This document shows positions 51,213 to 59,881 of a DNA stretch of 64,000 nucleotides, piece by piece. How positions within the stretch are numbered: the first letter of the stretch is position 1; each line of letters begins with the position of its first letter. The notes below the pieces were generated by a model. That model ran no database searches. It worked only from the letters and a program-made list of their open reading frames with translations, and was not told the DNA's origin. Made by a program: the position numbers and the translations under genes. Source of the DNA: JAANXG01 sp034520625 (lineage in GTDB: Bacteria > Pseudomonadota > Gammaproteobacteria > Arenicellales > JAANXG01); the NCBI GenBank assembly GCA_034520625.1, contig JAXHNI010000008.1, positions 248,001 to 312,000 of the forward strand, in the 5' to 3' direction.

Positions 51213-51393
51213 GTAGTGGCTCAGTTTGAAAATACGCGCCAGTGTTACGGTGTATCAGGGCCGGAGGGACGTCCCCCAGGGCCGCTGTAAATACATCCAT
51301 GTACGCTCTGGCTCAAACATCCGAAGTTTTCGACAGCCCTGGGGGACGTCGCTCCGGCCCTGGTCCAATAAACTATTCAAACTGAGCCACTAC
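51213..51393. mobile_element. MITE-like element with 18-bp terminal repeats carrying hairpin copy 8
   Basis: Perfect terminal repeats GTAGTGGCTCAGTTTGAA (51213-51230) and inverse (51376-51393). Inside lie arms 51256-51281 and 51337-51362 (26 bp, one mismatch) and a type A core with mini-stem TACA-TCCA-TGTA. The left end and AATACGCGCCA are shared with copy 1 at 5520. It lies in the divergent upp/BMP promoter region. No ORF. Confidence 0.85.
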
Positions 51394-51515
51394 CGAGAAA
51401 TCGATCGGGCTTGACTTCGATCCCGGGCGCTCGGATCATCATCGAAAAAAGCGCGAGGCGGTTACACGACCCAGAAAACGACTCCAACCACTTACCGTTC
51501 CCCGGAGAAAACGCA

Positions 51516-52514
51516 ATGAGAATGAAAACGAAAACCCTGTTCTCCCGCCTGCTCGCCGTAGCCATGACATCAGTTCTGGCTTTCGGCGCCGGGCAGGCAA
51601 GCGCCGACGGCCTGCGCGTCGCGGCGGTGTTCGAGACCCCCATCGAGGAGCCATGGGTGAACCAGATTCACGTCGCCCTGCAGCAGGCCGAGGAAGAGCT
51701 GGGCATCGAATACACCTGGTCGGAAAGCGTCAAGTCCGCGGACTTCGCCCGGATCATGCGGGAGTACGCCGAGGGCGGCTATGACCTCGTCATGGGCGAC
51801 TCCTTCGGTGCCGAGCGGATCGCCCGCAGGGTGGCCCGGGATTACCCGGACACGGCGTTCACTTTCGGCTCCGGCATCGGCCCCGCGGAACCGAACTTCG
51901 CGGTATTCGACAACTGGATTCACGAACCCGCCTATCTGGCCGGAATGATCGCCGGCAGGCTCACCGAGAACAACACCGTCGGTGCGGTGGCGGCCATGAC
52001 CATTCCCGAGGTCAACAGGCTCTGCAATGCGTTCTGCACCGGCGCCAAGGAAGTGAACCCGGACGTCAAGTGCAAGTTCTCCTTCATCGGCTCGTTCTTC
52101 GACCCCCCGAAGGCCAAGGAAGCGGCGCTCGCCCAGATCGATCAGGGCGTCGACGTAATCTACGCCGAGCGCTTTGGCGTCATCGAGGCGGCGGCCGAAC
52201 GGGGCATCCCCGCCATAGGGAACATGTCCGACCAGTGGGAGCTCGCTCCTGAAACCGTGGTGACCAGCGTGGTGTGGGACATGTGGCCGACCGTCAAGCA
52301 GGTCATCAGCGTCGTCGAGGCCGGGGTGTTCACGTCCCAGGACTTCGGTCAATTCTCCTACATGAGCAAGGGCGGCTCATTCCTCGCCCCGTATCACGAG
52401 TGGGAAGACAAGCTCCCCGACGACGTGAAGGCGATGGTCGAGGAACGCAAGACCGAGATCCTCGACGGCACCTTCCGCGTGCCGATCGACGAAAGCGCAC
52501 CGAGCTCGGAGTAA
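51516..52514 (+). CDS. BMP-family (nucleoside-type) ABC transporter substrate-binding protein
   Basis: A 332-residue periplasmic binding protein of the basic membrane protein family (PnrA/BmpA), whose members bind nucleosides or nucleobases. Signal peptide residues 3-30 (cleavage near GQASA), then LRVAAVFETPIEEPWVNQIH, FGSGIGPAEPNFAVFDNWIH and EPAYLAGMIAGRLTE. The ATG at 51516 has GGAG eight nt upstream. It leads the transporter operon next to upp, URC1 and URC4, so a pyrimidine base or nucleoside is the likely ligand. A weak TTGACT-17-GATCAT lies at 51411-51439. Confidence 0.88.
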   Translation: MRMKTKTLFSRLLAVAMTSVLAFGAGQASADGLRVAAVFETPIEEPWVNQIHVALQQAEEELGIEYTWSESVKSADFARIMREYAEGGYDLVMGDSFGAERIARRVARDYPDTAFTFGSGIGPAEPNFAVFDNWIHEPAYLAGMIAGRLTENNTVGAVAAMTIPEVNRLCNAFCTGAKEVNPDVKCKFSFIGSFFDPPKAKEAALAQIDQGVDVIYAERFGVIEAAAERGIPAIGNMSDQWELAPETVVTSVVWDMWPTVKQVISVVEAGVFTSQDFGQFSYMSKGGSFLAPYHEWEDKLPDDVKAMVEERKTEILDGTFRVPIDESAPSSE

Positions 52515-52562
52515 GAGATCCCCGGGACGGTCCGTTCAATGAGAACGGTCCGTCCCGGGTCA

Positions 52563-52692
52563 TTTGTAACTTGTAATTCGTGATTCGTGATTGGTGCCGC
52601 AAGCATCCCAGCCCGGCCACGCATCACGAGTCACGAGTCACGAGTCACGGAACACCATCCGCTCACCAACCCCGAAACCCGAGCCCCGAATG
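52563..52692. repeat. Heptamer arrays in inverse arrangement (ATTCGTG and CACGAGT)
   Basis: Left tract ATTCGTGATTCGTGATTGG (from 52572); right tract CACGAGTCACGAGTCACG (52625-52649), complementary to the left. A third tract, CCAACCCCGAAACCCGAG, runs up to the ATP-binding gene start. A hairpin here could attenuate between the binding-protein and ATPase genes. Confidence 0.6.
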
Positions 52693-54204
52693 ACTCCTCA
52701 CCTCCTCGCCATGCGCGGCATCGAAAAGCGCTTCGGCGCCCTGCGCGCCAACGCGGCGGTCAACCTCGAGCTGGCTGGCGGCGAGGTGCTGGGCCTGCTG
52801 GGGGAGAACGGCGCCGGCAAGACGACGCTGATGAACGTGCTGTTCGGCATCTACAGCGCCGACGCCGGCCGCATCGAGATTCAGGGCGCCCCCGTCGCTA
52901 TTTCGCGCCCCGCGGACGCGCTCGACGCCGGCATCGGCATGGTGCACCAGCACTTCCACCTCGTGCCCCGCCACTCGGTGCTGGAGAACCTGATGGTGGG
53001 TGAACCCGGTCGTTCCGGACGCCTGCACACGCGCGGCGCACGGGACCGTCTGCTCGAGCTGGCGCGACGCTACGGGCTGGAACTGGACCCGGATGCGATC
53101 GTCGGCGACCTGACGGTGGGTGAGCAACAGCGGCTGGAGATCATCAAGGCCCTGTTCCGCGGTGCGCGGATACTGATCCTCGACGAACCCACCTCCGTGC
53201 TCACCCCACAGCAGACCGAAAGCCTGTTCAGGGCCGTGCGCGCCATGGCCACCGACGGCGTCGGGATTATCTTCATCAGCCACAAGCTCAACGAGGTGCT
53301 CGCCATCACCCACCGCCTGACGGTGATGCGGCGGGGCGCGGTGGTGGCGGAGATCGACAATGACGGCTCCCTCACCCGGCAGTCGCTGGCGGAGCATATG
53401 TGCGGGCACCCCATCCTGCCACCGGACAAGCAGCCGCTGAGCCCGGGACGGCCGCTGCTCGAGCTGTCCGGGGTCGGTGTCGACGGCAGCCACGGGCGGA
53501 TCAAGGCCCTCGCCGACATCAACCTCGCGGTCCATGCCGGCGAGATCGTCGGCATCGCGGGCGTGTCCGGCAACGGCCAGCGCGAGCTGGCGGAGGTGAT
53601 CGCGGGCGTGATCCCCGCGAACCGCGGCACCGTCGTCGTGGATGGAAAAAGCGTAAGTGCGGCAAGCGCCCGCGCCATGCAGGACCTCGGCGTTACGCAC
53701 ATCCCCGAGGATCGCATGGGCGCCGGACTGCTCACGACGCTGCCGCTGCTGGACAGCATCATGCTGCCCCTCGCGCACCGGCGCCCGTTCAGTCGCTTCG
53801 GGCTGATCAATCGCAAGGCGGTGCGCCGGTTCGCGCTCGAACAGATCGAGAAGTTCGATATCCGCACCGAGGGGCCCGACGTCCGAACCGGCACGCTGTC
53901 CGGCGGCAACCTGCAGAAAGTGCTGCTGGCCCGCGCCATGGCGTTCGATCCCCTGGTGCTGGTGGCAGCCCAGCCGACCCGGGGGCTGGATGTCGCGGCG
54001 GTGGAGTTCGTACACGACCAGTTCCTCAAGCTGCGCGCCGAAGGCCGGGGCGTGCTGCTGGTCAGCGAAGATCTCGACGAGCTGTTCGCCCTGTCAGACC
54101 GGATCGTCGTGATGTATGAGGGACGCGTCGTGGGCAATCTCGATGCCGCCGCCGCGACCCCCGCCGAGGTGGGATTGCTCATGACCGGGAGCCGGGCGGC
54201 TTGA
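52690..54204 (+). CDS. ABC transporter ATPase with two nucleotide-binding domains (BMP/nucleoside type)
   Basis: A 504-residue protein with two ABC domains. First: P-loop GLLGENGAGKTTLMNVLFG and signature TVGEQQRLEIIKALFRG, Walker B ILILDEPTSVLTP. Second: degenerate Walker A GIAGVSGNGQRELAEV and signature LSGGNLQKVLLARAM, with Walker B VLVAAQPTRGLDVAA. This fused sugar/nucleoside-type ATPase fits the BMP family. The ATG at 52690 (MTPHLLAMRGIEKRFGALRA) lies directly after heptamer tracts. Confidence 0.93.
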   Translation: MTPHLLAMRGIEKRFGALRANAAVNLELAGGEVLGLLGENGAGKTTLMNVLFGIYSADAGRIEIQGAPVAISRPADALDAGIGMVHQHFHLVPRHSVLENLMVGEPGRSGRLHTRGARDRLLELARRYGLELDPDAIVGDLTVGEQQRLEIIKALFRGARILILDEPTSVLTPQQTESLFRAVRAMATDGVGIIFISHKLNEVLAITHRLTVMRRGAVVAEIDNDGSLTRQSLAEHMCGHPILPPDKQPLSPGRPLLELSGVGVDGSHGRIKALADINLAVHAGEIVGIAGVSGNGQRELAEVIAGVIPANRGTVVVDGKSVSAASARAMQDLGVTHIPEDRMGAGLLTTLPLLDSIMLPLAHRRPFSRFGLINRKAVRRFALEQIEKFDIRTEGPDVRTGTLSGGNLQKVLLARAMAFDPLVLVAAQPTRGLDVAAVEFVHDQFLKLRAEGRGVLLVSEDLDELFALSDRIVVMYEGRVVGNLDAAAATPAEVGLLMTGSRAA

Positions 54205-54235
54205 ACCGTCCGAAGTTTAACCCGGCGTCGCGCTG

Positions 54236-55315
54236 ATGCGCATCCGACTCGAAACCCGTGTCGTCACGCCGGCGTGGCTGAATTTCGCCCTGCCGGTGTT
54301 CGCCGTACTGGCTACGCTGGTACTTTGCGGCGGCCTCATCATCGCCGCAGGTGCGAACGTGCTCGAGGCCTATATCGCGTTGTTCGGCGGCGCGTTCGGC
54401 AGCCGGATCAACATAGTGGAAACCCTGGTCAAAGCGGCACCGCTGGTGTTCACCGGCCTGGCGGTGGCGGTGGCGTTCCGGGCGAAATTCTGGAATATCG
54501 GTGCGGAGGGCCAGCTGCTGGCGGGCGCCATGGCGGCGGCCTATATCGGGGCCCTGGAAGGCCTGCCGGTATGGACCCTGGTGCCGCTCATGATCCTGGG
54601 CGGGGCGATGGCGGGCGGCCTGTGGGCCAGCATCCCCGCGTTCCTGAAAGTGCGCTTCCGGGTCGACGATGTAGTCGCCACCCTGATGCTCAACTTCGTC
54701 ATCTTCTACGGCATGATGGCGCTGCTGAGCGGCCCCTGGAAGGACTCCCTGAGCGGCTACCCGGATTCCCCGGACATACGCATGGACGCCGAGTACCCGA
54801 TCCTGCTGGAGGCCACCCGCCTCCACCTGGGTGTCCTGCTCGCCACGGTGGGCGCCGTCCTGGTATGGCTGCTCATGACCCGCACCACCCTGGGGTTTTC
54901 GATCCGGTCCGTGGGCGAGAACGCCCGCGCCGCGGCCCACGCAGGTATTCCCGTGAAGCGGGTGGTGTTCGTCACTGCGGTGCTGTCCGGCGGACTCGCC
55001 GGCCTGGCGGGTGTCGGGGAGGTCGCCGGGCTGCACTTCCAGGTCATGGCTTCCCTGTCGCCCGGCTATGGCTATACCGGTATTGTTATCGCCATGCTGG
55101 CGCGCCTCAATCCGCTGGGCGTCATACCGGCCGCTGTATTCTTTGCTGCCGTCGCCACGGGCGCCGAAACCATGTCCCGCGCCACTGGCGTCCCGGTGTA
55201 CCTCGGCGACGTGATCCAGGGGGCTTCGCTGATCTGCATGCTGGTGGCGCTGCTGTTTACGCAGTACCGGATCCGGATACGGGGGTCGGGAGTTGGGGGT
55301 TGGGGGTTCGTGTGA
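54236..55315 (+). CDS. ABC transporter permease, first (branched-chain/nucleoside type)
   Basis: A 359-residue membrane protein with about 10 hydrophobic segments. GLAVAVAFRAKFWNIGAEGQ and IRSVGENARAAAHAGIPVKR are hallmarks of BMP-linked permeases. Its C-terminus (RIRGSGVGGWGFV) is encoded by a GGGGGTTGGGGGTTCG heptamer tract and so probably differs from relatives. It overlaps the second permease (GTGA). Confidence 0.92.
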   Translation: MRIRLETRVVTPAWLNFALPVFAVLATLVLCGGLIIAAGANVLEAYIALFGGAFGSRINIVETLVKAAPLVFTGLAVAVAFRAKFWNIGAEGQLLAGAMAAAYIGALEGLPVWTLVPLMILGGAMAGGLWASIPAFLKVRFRVDDVVATLMLNFVIFYGMMALLSGPWKDSLSGYPDSPDIRMDAEYPILLEATRLHLGVLLATVGAVLVWLLMTRTTLGFSIRSVGENARAAAHAGIPVKRVVFVTAVLSGGLAGLAGVGEVAGLHFQVMASLSPGYGYTGIVIAMLARLNPLGVIPAAVFFAAVATGAETMSRATGVPVYLGDVIQGASLICMLVALLFTQYRIRIRGSGVGGWGFV

Positions 55316-55316
55316 T
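55288..55316. repeat. Heptamer tract forming the end of the first permease gene
   Basis: GTCGGGAGTTGGGGGTTGGG then GGTTCGTGTGA, a GGGGTTN tract in the coding strand that supplies the last codons and the stop TGA. No inverse partner is close. Confidence 0.6.
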
Positions 55317-56256
55317 TGACATCCTTGACCAGATTCTCACCATCGGCTTCTTCACCGCCATGCTGCGGGTGGCGACGCCGCTGCTGCTGGCCACTCTCGG
55401 CGAGATGTTCAGCGAACGGGCGGGGGTGCTGAACCTCGGCATCGAGGGCATCATGCTGCTCGGCGCCATGACCGGCTTCTGCGCCGGATACTTCACGGGC
55501 AGCCTCTGGATCGGGATCGCCGTGGCGGCTGCCACGGGCATCACGTTCGGCGCCCTCATGGGGCTGCTTACCGTGACCCTGGGCCTCAGCCAGCATGTCT
55601 CCGGCCTCGGCGTCACGCTGCTGTGCACGGGCCTGGCCTTCTTCGGCTACCGACTGATCTTCGGCCAACCGTCCCGGCCGCCCAACGTCGACGCCTTTGA
55701 TTCCACCACCATCCCCGTGCTCTCGGATATCCCGGTTCTCGGGCCGATACTCTTCGACCACGTAACGGTGGTGTATATCGCCTTCGTGCTGGTGCCGGTG
55801 GTGGCCTTCGTGCTCTATCGTACCCCCTGGGGCCTGAGCCTGCGAACCGTGGGCGAGAACCCCAACGCCGCGGCATCCGCCGGCGTGTCCGTGGCGTGGA
55901 CGCGCTACACGGCGCTGATGATCTCCGGTGCCCTGTTCGGCATCGCCGGCGCCTATTTCTCTCTGGCACAGTTCAACGCTTTCACCTTCGGGGTGATCTC
56001 CGGCCGGGGCTGGGTCTGCATCGCCCTGGTGGTGCTGGGCCGCTGGGACCCATGGCGCTGCGCCTTCGCCGCCCTGCTGTTTGGTGCGGTGGATGCGCTG
56101 CAGCTCCGGCTGCAGTCCAGCGGCGTTATCGACCTGCCCTTCCAGGTGTTTTTGCTGCTGCCGTTCCTGGTGACCGTTGTGGCGATGGCTTTCGTCGCCC
56201 GCAACGCCCGCGCGCCGGCGGCACTGCTGGTGCCGTACAGGAAGGAAGAAAGGTAG
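55312..56256 (+). CDS. ABC transporter permease, second
   Basis: A 314-residue membrane protein with about 8-9 segments. GEMFSERAGVLNLGIEGIML is the family hallmark, then SLRTVGENPNAAASAGVSVA and GRGWVCIALVVLGRWDPWRC. The GTG at 55312 overlaps the first permease stop. It completes the binding protein-ATPase-permease-permease operon. Confidence 0.92.
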   Translation: MIDILDQILTIGFFTAMLRVATPLLLATLGEMFSERAGVLNLGIEGIMLLGAMTGFCAGYFTGSLWIGIAVAAATGITFGALMGLLTVTLGLSQHVSGLGVTLLCTGLAFFGYRLIFGQPSRPPNVDAFDSTTIPVLSDIPVLGPILFDHVTVVYIAFVLVPVVAFVLYRTPWGLSLRTVGENPNAAASAGVSVAWTRYTALMISGALFGIAGAYFSLAQFNAFTFGVISGRGWVCIALVVLGRWDPWRCAFAALLFGAVDALQLRLQSSGVIDLPFQVFLLLPFLVTVVAMAFVARNARAPAALLVPYRKEER

Positions 56257-56257
56257 G

Positions 56258-56366
56258 TGGATGGGGGTTGGGGGTCAGGGGTTGGGGGTTGTGATTGGTA
56301 ATTCGTATCACGGAGCACTATCCACCCACCAACTCCCAACTCCCAACCCCTGACCCCCAACCCCCG
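56258..56366. repeat. Inverted heptamer array (GGGGGTTG/GGGGTCA and inverse)
   Basis: Left tract from 56258: GATGGGGGTTGGGGGTCAGG then GGTTGGGGGTTG. Right tract 56322-56366: CCAACTCCCAACTCCC then AACCCCTGACCCCCAACCC. The two can pair over most of their length. It directly follows the second permease stop. Confidence 0.7.
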
Positions 56367-56477
56367 TTTACAACCTCCTCCACAGGCGTATAGTCAACGC
56401 TTTCGCCGGCCGGCGGCGCGTACCACCGCCTGGAGTTCGGCTACACTGACATACTTCCAGTGACATGATTCCAAGCG

Positions 56478-57731
56478 ATGAGTGAAGCAAAGAAATCGAA
56501 TTCGCATATTCGGCTGACATCACATCCGGAGCAGCGGAAGTCCGCGGTGCCCATAAATTGGGGCGCCGCGGATCCACGGGAGCGCGGCCCGGTCATCGGT
56601 ACCCTGACGGACGGCTCGCGGCGCAATGCCATCGGCGCGCACTCGGGATCCTACTCCCTGTACCGGGCCCTGGCCGTGGCATCGGGGACCCTGGACCCGG
56701 TGCACGTTCCGGACCTCACCGACACCTCCCCGGCTGCGCCCATCGGTCCCGTGCCGCAGTGGCACGATCCGGAGAAGATCGTTTCATTGGATCCCTACGG
56801 CCACCTGGTGAGCTCGGTATTCGCCGACGAGCTCAAAGCCGGCTGGGACATCCGCCCGACCATCGCGGTCACCAAGGCGCAGCTCAACATGCCCGAGATC
56901 CGCGACGCCATCGGCATCGGCCGCCTGAAACCGGACGGCCGGATACTCACCGAGGAGGGCGATGCACGGGTCACCAAGGCGGCCATCGAGCCGGTATGGC
57001 ACCTGCCCGGGATCGCCAGGCGCTTCGGCGTCAGCGAAGGCGAGCTCAGGCGCTGCCTGTTCGAGCAGTCCGGCGGTATGTACACAGAGCTGGTGACGCG
57101 CAACGACCTGAAGGTCTTTCTGCCGCCGATCGGCGGGATCACCGTTTACTGCTTCGGCGACCTGAACGCCATCACCGACCCGCAGGGCAAGGTTGCATGC
57201 CGGGTTCACGACGAGTGCAACGGCTCGGACGTCTTCGGCTCGGACATCTGCACCTGCCGGCCGTACCTGGCGCACGGCATCGAGGTCTGCATCGAAACCG
57301 CCCAGCAGGGCGGCGCCGGCATCATCGTCTACAACCGCAAGGAAGGCCGGGCACTGGGCGAAGTGACCAAGTTCCTGGTATACAACGCCCGCAAGCGCCA
57401 GGAAGGCGGCGACCGCGCGGAGACCTACTTTGCGCGAACCGAATGCGTCGCCGGCGCCCAGGACATGCGCTTCCAGGAGCTCATGCCCGATGCCCTGCAC
57501 TGGCTCGGAGTCAGCCGCATCGACCGCTTCGTATCCATGAGCAACATGAAGTACGACGCCGTGACACGACAGGGCATCGAGATCGTCAACCGCGTTCCAA
57601 TCCCGGACGATCTGGTTCCCGACGACGCCACCGTGGAAATGGCCGCGAAGAAGGCAGCGGGGTATTTCTCGGAGGCGCCGGTCGCCCCCGACGACCTCAA
57701 GAAGGCCGTGGGCCGGGGGCTGGATGAATGA
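56478..57731 (+). CDS. urc1: URC1-like protein (GTP-cyclohydrolase-II homolog of uracil catabolism)
   Basis: A 417-residue protein. Residues about 210-390 match GTP cyclohydrolase II: CRVHDECNGSDVFGSDICTC keeps the three zinc Cys, and NRKEGRALGEVTKFLVYNAR is the GTP-site region. The N-terminal 200 residues (WGAADPRERGPVIGTLTDGS) are typical of the URC1 family and absent from RibA. In Lachancea yeast URC1 acts in uracil breakdown after UMP formation; no riboflavin genes are near. The ATG at 56478 is the only one giving this N-terminus. URC4-like and upp genes are in the same cluster. Confidence 0.88.
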   Translation: MSEAKKSNSHIRLTSHPEQRKSAVPINWGAADPRERGPVIGTLTDGSRRNAIGAHSGSYSLYRALAVASGTLDPVHVPDLTDTSPAAPIGPVPQWHDPEKIVSLDPYGHLVSSVFADELKAGWDIRPTIAVTKAQLNMPEIRDAIGIGRLKPDGRILTEEGDARVTKAAIEPVWHLPGIARRFGVSEGELRRCLFEQSGGMYTELVTRNDLKVFLPPIGGITVYCFGDLNAITDPQGKVACRVHDECNGSDVFGSDICTCRPYLAHGIEVCIETAQQGGAGIIVYNRKEGRALGEVTKFLVYNARKRQEGGDRAETYFARTECVAGAQDMRFQELMPDALHWLGVSRIDRFVSMSNMKYDAVTRQGIEIVNRVPIPDDLVPDDATVEMAAKKAAGYFSEAPVAPDDLKKAVGRGLDE

Positions 57732-57793
57732 CGGGGTTCGGGGTTCGTGACCGGTAGATTGCCAACCCCGAATCCCGAGTCACGAACCCCGCT
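57731..57793. repeat. Inverted heptamer array between URC1-like and deaminase genes
   Basis: Left: ACGGGGTTCGGGGTTCGTG; right: CCAACCCCGAATCCCGAG then TCACGAACCCCG. It starts at the URC1-like stop and supplies the last Gly-Ser and TGA of the deaminase gene. A convergent terminator is plausible. Confidence 0.7.
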
Positions 57794-58250
57794 TCTCAGC
57801 AATGTCCTCGTACCACAGCTCCGGCCTTTCACCGATGAACCTGGCCATCAAGTCCTTGCACGCCGGATCATCCATCAGGGTCACATCCACGCCCCGTGAT
57901 CGAAGAAACTCGATATTCCCGGGGAAGTTCACGTCCTCACCGACGACGACGCGCCCGATGCCGAACTGAATGATGGTGCCGGCGCACATCATGCAGGGGC
58001 TGAGGGTGGTGTACATGGTGACATTGGCGTAATCCGGCCGCCGGCCGGCATTCTTCATGCAGTCGGTTTCACCGTGGGAGACGGGGTTGCCGTCCTGCAC
58101 CCGGCGATTGTGGCCGCGGCCGATCACCTCCCCGTTTTCCACCATCACCGCGCCGACGGGCACGCCGCCCTCCTCGTAGCCCGTTCTGGCCTCCTCCCGC
58201 GCGAGGGCCATGTATTTAGTATCGTCCGCTTTATTGTCAGAAGTCGTCAT
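57780..58250 (-). CDS. Cytosine deaminase, yeast Fcy1-like
   Basis: A 156-residue CDA-fold deaminase. Zinc site HGETDCM with PCMMCAGTII; the HGE instead of HAE and the close length match yeast cytosine deaminase Fcy1. It converts cytosine to uracil, feeding Upp and the URC enzymes. The reading frame ends in heptamer-derived codons. Convergent with the URC1-like gene and followed by the same-strand URC4-like gene's upstream partner array. Confidence 0.88.
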   Translation of the reverse strand: MTTSDNKADDTKYMALAREEARTGYEEGGVPVGAVMVENGEVIGRGHNRRVQDGNPVSHGETDCMKNAGRRPDYANVTMYTTLSPCMMCAGTIIQFGIGRVVVGEDVNFPGNIEFLRSRGVDVTLMDDPACKDLMARFIGERPELWYEDIAEKRGS

Positions 58251-58256
58251 TTTTTG

Positions 58257-58328
58257 ATCTCGGGGTTCGGGGTTCGGGGTTCGGGGTTCGGGGACACGAG
58301 CGCCGAACCCCGAACCCCCAACCCCTCA
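58257..58328. repeat. Inverted heptamer array between deaminase and URC4-like genes
   Basis: Four to five GGGGTTC units from 58262 to 58293; inverse GAACCCC and CAACCCC units from 58303 to 58326. It ends at the URC4-like stop (58326-58328). A hairpin of about 20 bp is possible. Confidence 0.75.
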
Positions 58329-59663
58329 AAAAACCGTTCCATCGCTGATCACCCGGAGCGGCGGCGGCGCGGCTTCGCCCCGCCGTTCCCGTGCGATTCG
58401 TCGCCCGGCCTGCCAGGTGCCACCCTCGAGAATGCTCATCAAAGGGATCTGTTCCCGGGTCATGCCGAGGCGCGTACGGATTCTGTCGGCGAGCCGGTCG
58501 AGAAGCGCCACGGTCAGGGCCCGCCATTCAACGACGAGCACCGAATCCACCGCATGGGCCGCGGTCAGCGCATCCCGGTCCCTGACCGCCAGCACCCCCA
58601 GATCGATCAGCAGGCCGCCGTTTCGGTATTCCGGCAGGCCGGTCAGCGCATCCAGGTCCGTCACCCTGATCCCGGCTTCCTCCAGGGGCTCCACCAGGGA
58701 ATAGGCCAGCCACTGGGACAGCTTGTGAAAAGGCACCCAGCCGTCGGTGGCATCAGGCGCCTCTATAGCCGGATGCCGCCAGACGTCACCGAGCTCGATG
58801 CCGCCCAGGGCAGGCCGGCCGGGCCAGATGCCGTCCAGGCCCGCCAGCAGTGCATCCAGGATGGCCGGAGCCGGAATACGGCCGCTTCGGGCGTTCGTCG
58901 CGAGATAGTCGAACAGGTGCCCGACCCGGGGATTTTCCGCCCCGAACATGCCGGGCCGCGACTGCAGCGCCGTTGCCAGCCGGCACATGAGCGCCGCGCG
59001 TTCCTCGAGACCGACCAGGGGATTGTCCGGGTCGACCTGGAATGCGCGGCCCAGGGACTCGCCGGTCACGGTGGCAAGCGCCGCGGCGTCGGTGCGCAGC
59101 GGGTCCTCCGCCGAGGCGGAGAACAGGCCTTTCCGGAAAGCGTGAAAGCTCGCCACGGCGAGCCCTTCCGATCGCGTGAAGAGCACACCGCTCCCGGGTT
59201 CCCGATAATGCCAACGATCCCCGGCCCCGGCGTCGAGGAGTACACTGGTCACGGCGAGATCAAAGCGCACGCGGGCCCGCTCGGCCGCCTGGCATTCAGG
59301 GTCCAGGGTCCCGGCCAGATCCCCCCAGCGATCGATGCCGCCGGTATCGAAGTGACGCCATCGGCTGTGAAAGGGAATTTCCAGCGACGGGTAGCGCTGG
59401 CGGATGGTTTCGATGACGTGGTCCGCGGCCGCATCGAGCCGCTCGCTGTGCAGCCTGAAATGCTCCAGTGCATCACGCTCCGCGAGGGCCAGCATCGCGT
59501 TGGCGCGGGCACGAACCGCTGCGGCGCTGCGCAGCCACGCAGCGGCGCCCGCCGGCGTCTGCAGCGTATCCCGGTCCGAGCGACCGTCCGCCGCCATGCC
59601 GTCAGCGCCGGACGGCATGAGGGCCCCGGTGCCTGGCGGAACGCACGAACGGATCGTGGACAT
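58326..59663 (-). CDS. urc4: URC4-like DUF1688 protein of uracil catabolism
   Basis: A 445-residue DUF1688 protein: YPSLEIPFHSRWRHFDTGGI, DLAVTSVLLDAGAGDRWHYR, SEGLAVASFHAFRKGLFSA and VEWRALTVALLDRLADRIR. URC4 is required for uracil use as nitrogen source in Lachancea yeast; its reaction is unknown. Start uncertain: the ATG at 59663 gives a 30-residue disordered lead before TPAGAAAWLRSAAAVRARA. It shares the cluster with URC1-like, upp and the transporters. Confidence 0.88.
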   Translation of the reverse strand: MSTIRSCVPPGTGALMPSGADGMAADGRSDRDTLQTPAGAAAWLRSAAAVRARANAMLALAERDALEHFRLHSERLDAAADHVIETIRQRYPSLEIPFHSRWRHFDTGGIDRWGDLAGTLDPECQAAERARVRFDLAVTSVLLDAGAGDRWHYREPGSGVLFTRSEGLAVASFHAFRKGLFSASAEDPLRTDAAALATVTGESLGRAFQVDPDNPLVGLEERAALMCRLATALQSRPGMFGAENPRVGHLFDYLATNARSGRIPAPAILDALLAGLDGIWPGRPALGGIELGDVWRHPAIEAPDATDGWVPFHKLSQWLAYSLVEPLEEAGIRVTDLDALTGLPEYRNGGLLIDLGVLAVRDRDALTAAHAVDSVLVVEWRALTVALLDRLADRIRTRLGMTREQIPLMSILEGGTWQAGRRIARERRGEAAPPPLRVISDGTVF

Positions 59664-59704
59664 GTCGATTCATGTCATTCTTTCCATCAGTCCGGATGTT
59701 TGAT

Positions 59705-59838
59705 TATTTGTCCCCTCATCCTGCCGCCCCTTCGGGGGCGAGGGAACCCTTCGTTCGGCGGCCGTGCCGTATCCATTGACCCGTACCTGCCCCCTCTCCC
59801 CCGCAGGGGGAGAGGGTTGGGGTGAGGGGAAGAACAAT
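59705..59838. repeat. GC-rich palindromic repeats (CCCCTCTCCC type)
   Basis: CCGCCCCTTCGGGGGCGAGG at about 59721-59740 and CCCCTCTCCCCCGCAGGGGG then AGAGGG at about 59791-59817. These are common dispersed repeats of proteobacteria. 59839-59881 continues with CACCCCT heptamers. The 59664-59881 gap holds nothing else. Confidence 0.6.
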
Positions 59839-59881
59839 AGATGTGTTCATAAATCACCGATCACCCCTCACCCCTCGCCAC

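Noticed and set aside
58257..58328. Possible CRISPR array at the GGGGTTC repeats
   Set aside because: Units are seven bases with no spacers and are arranged as an inverted pair; no cas gene is near.
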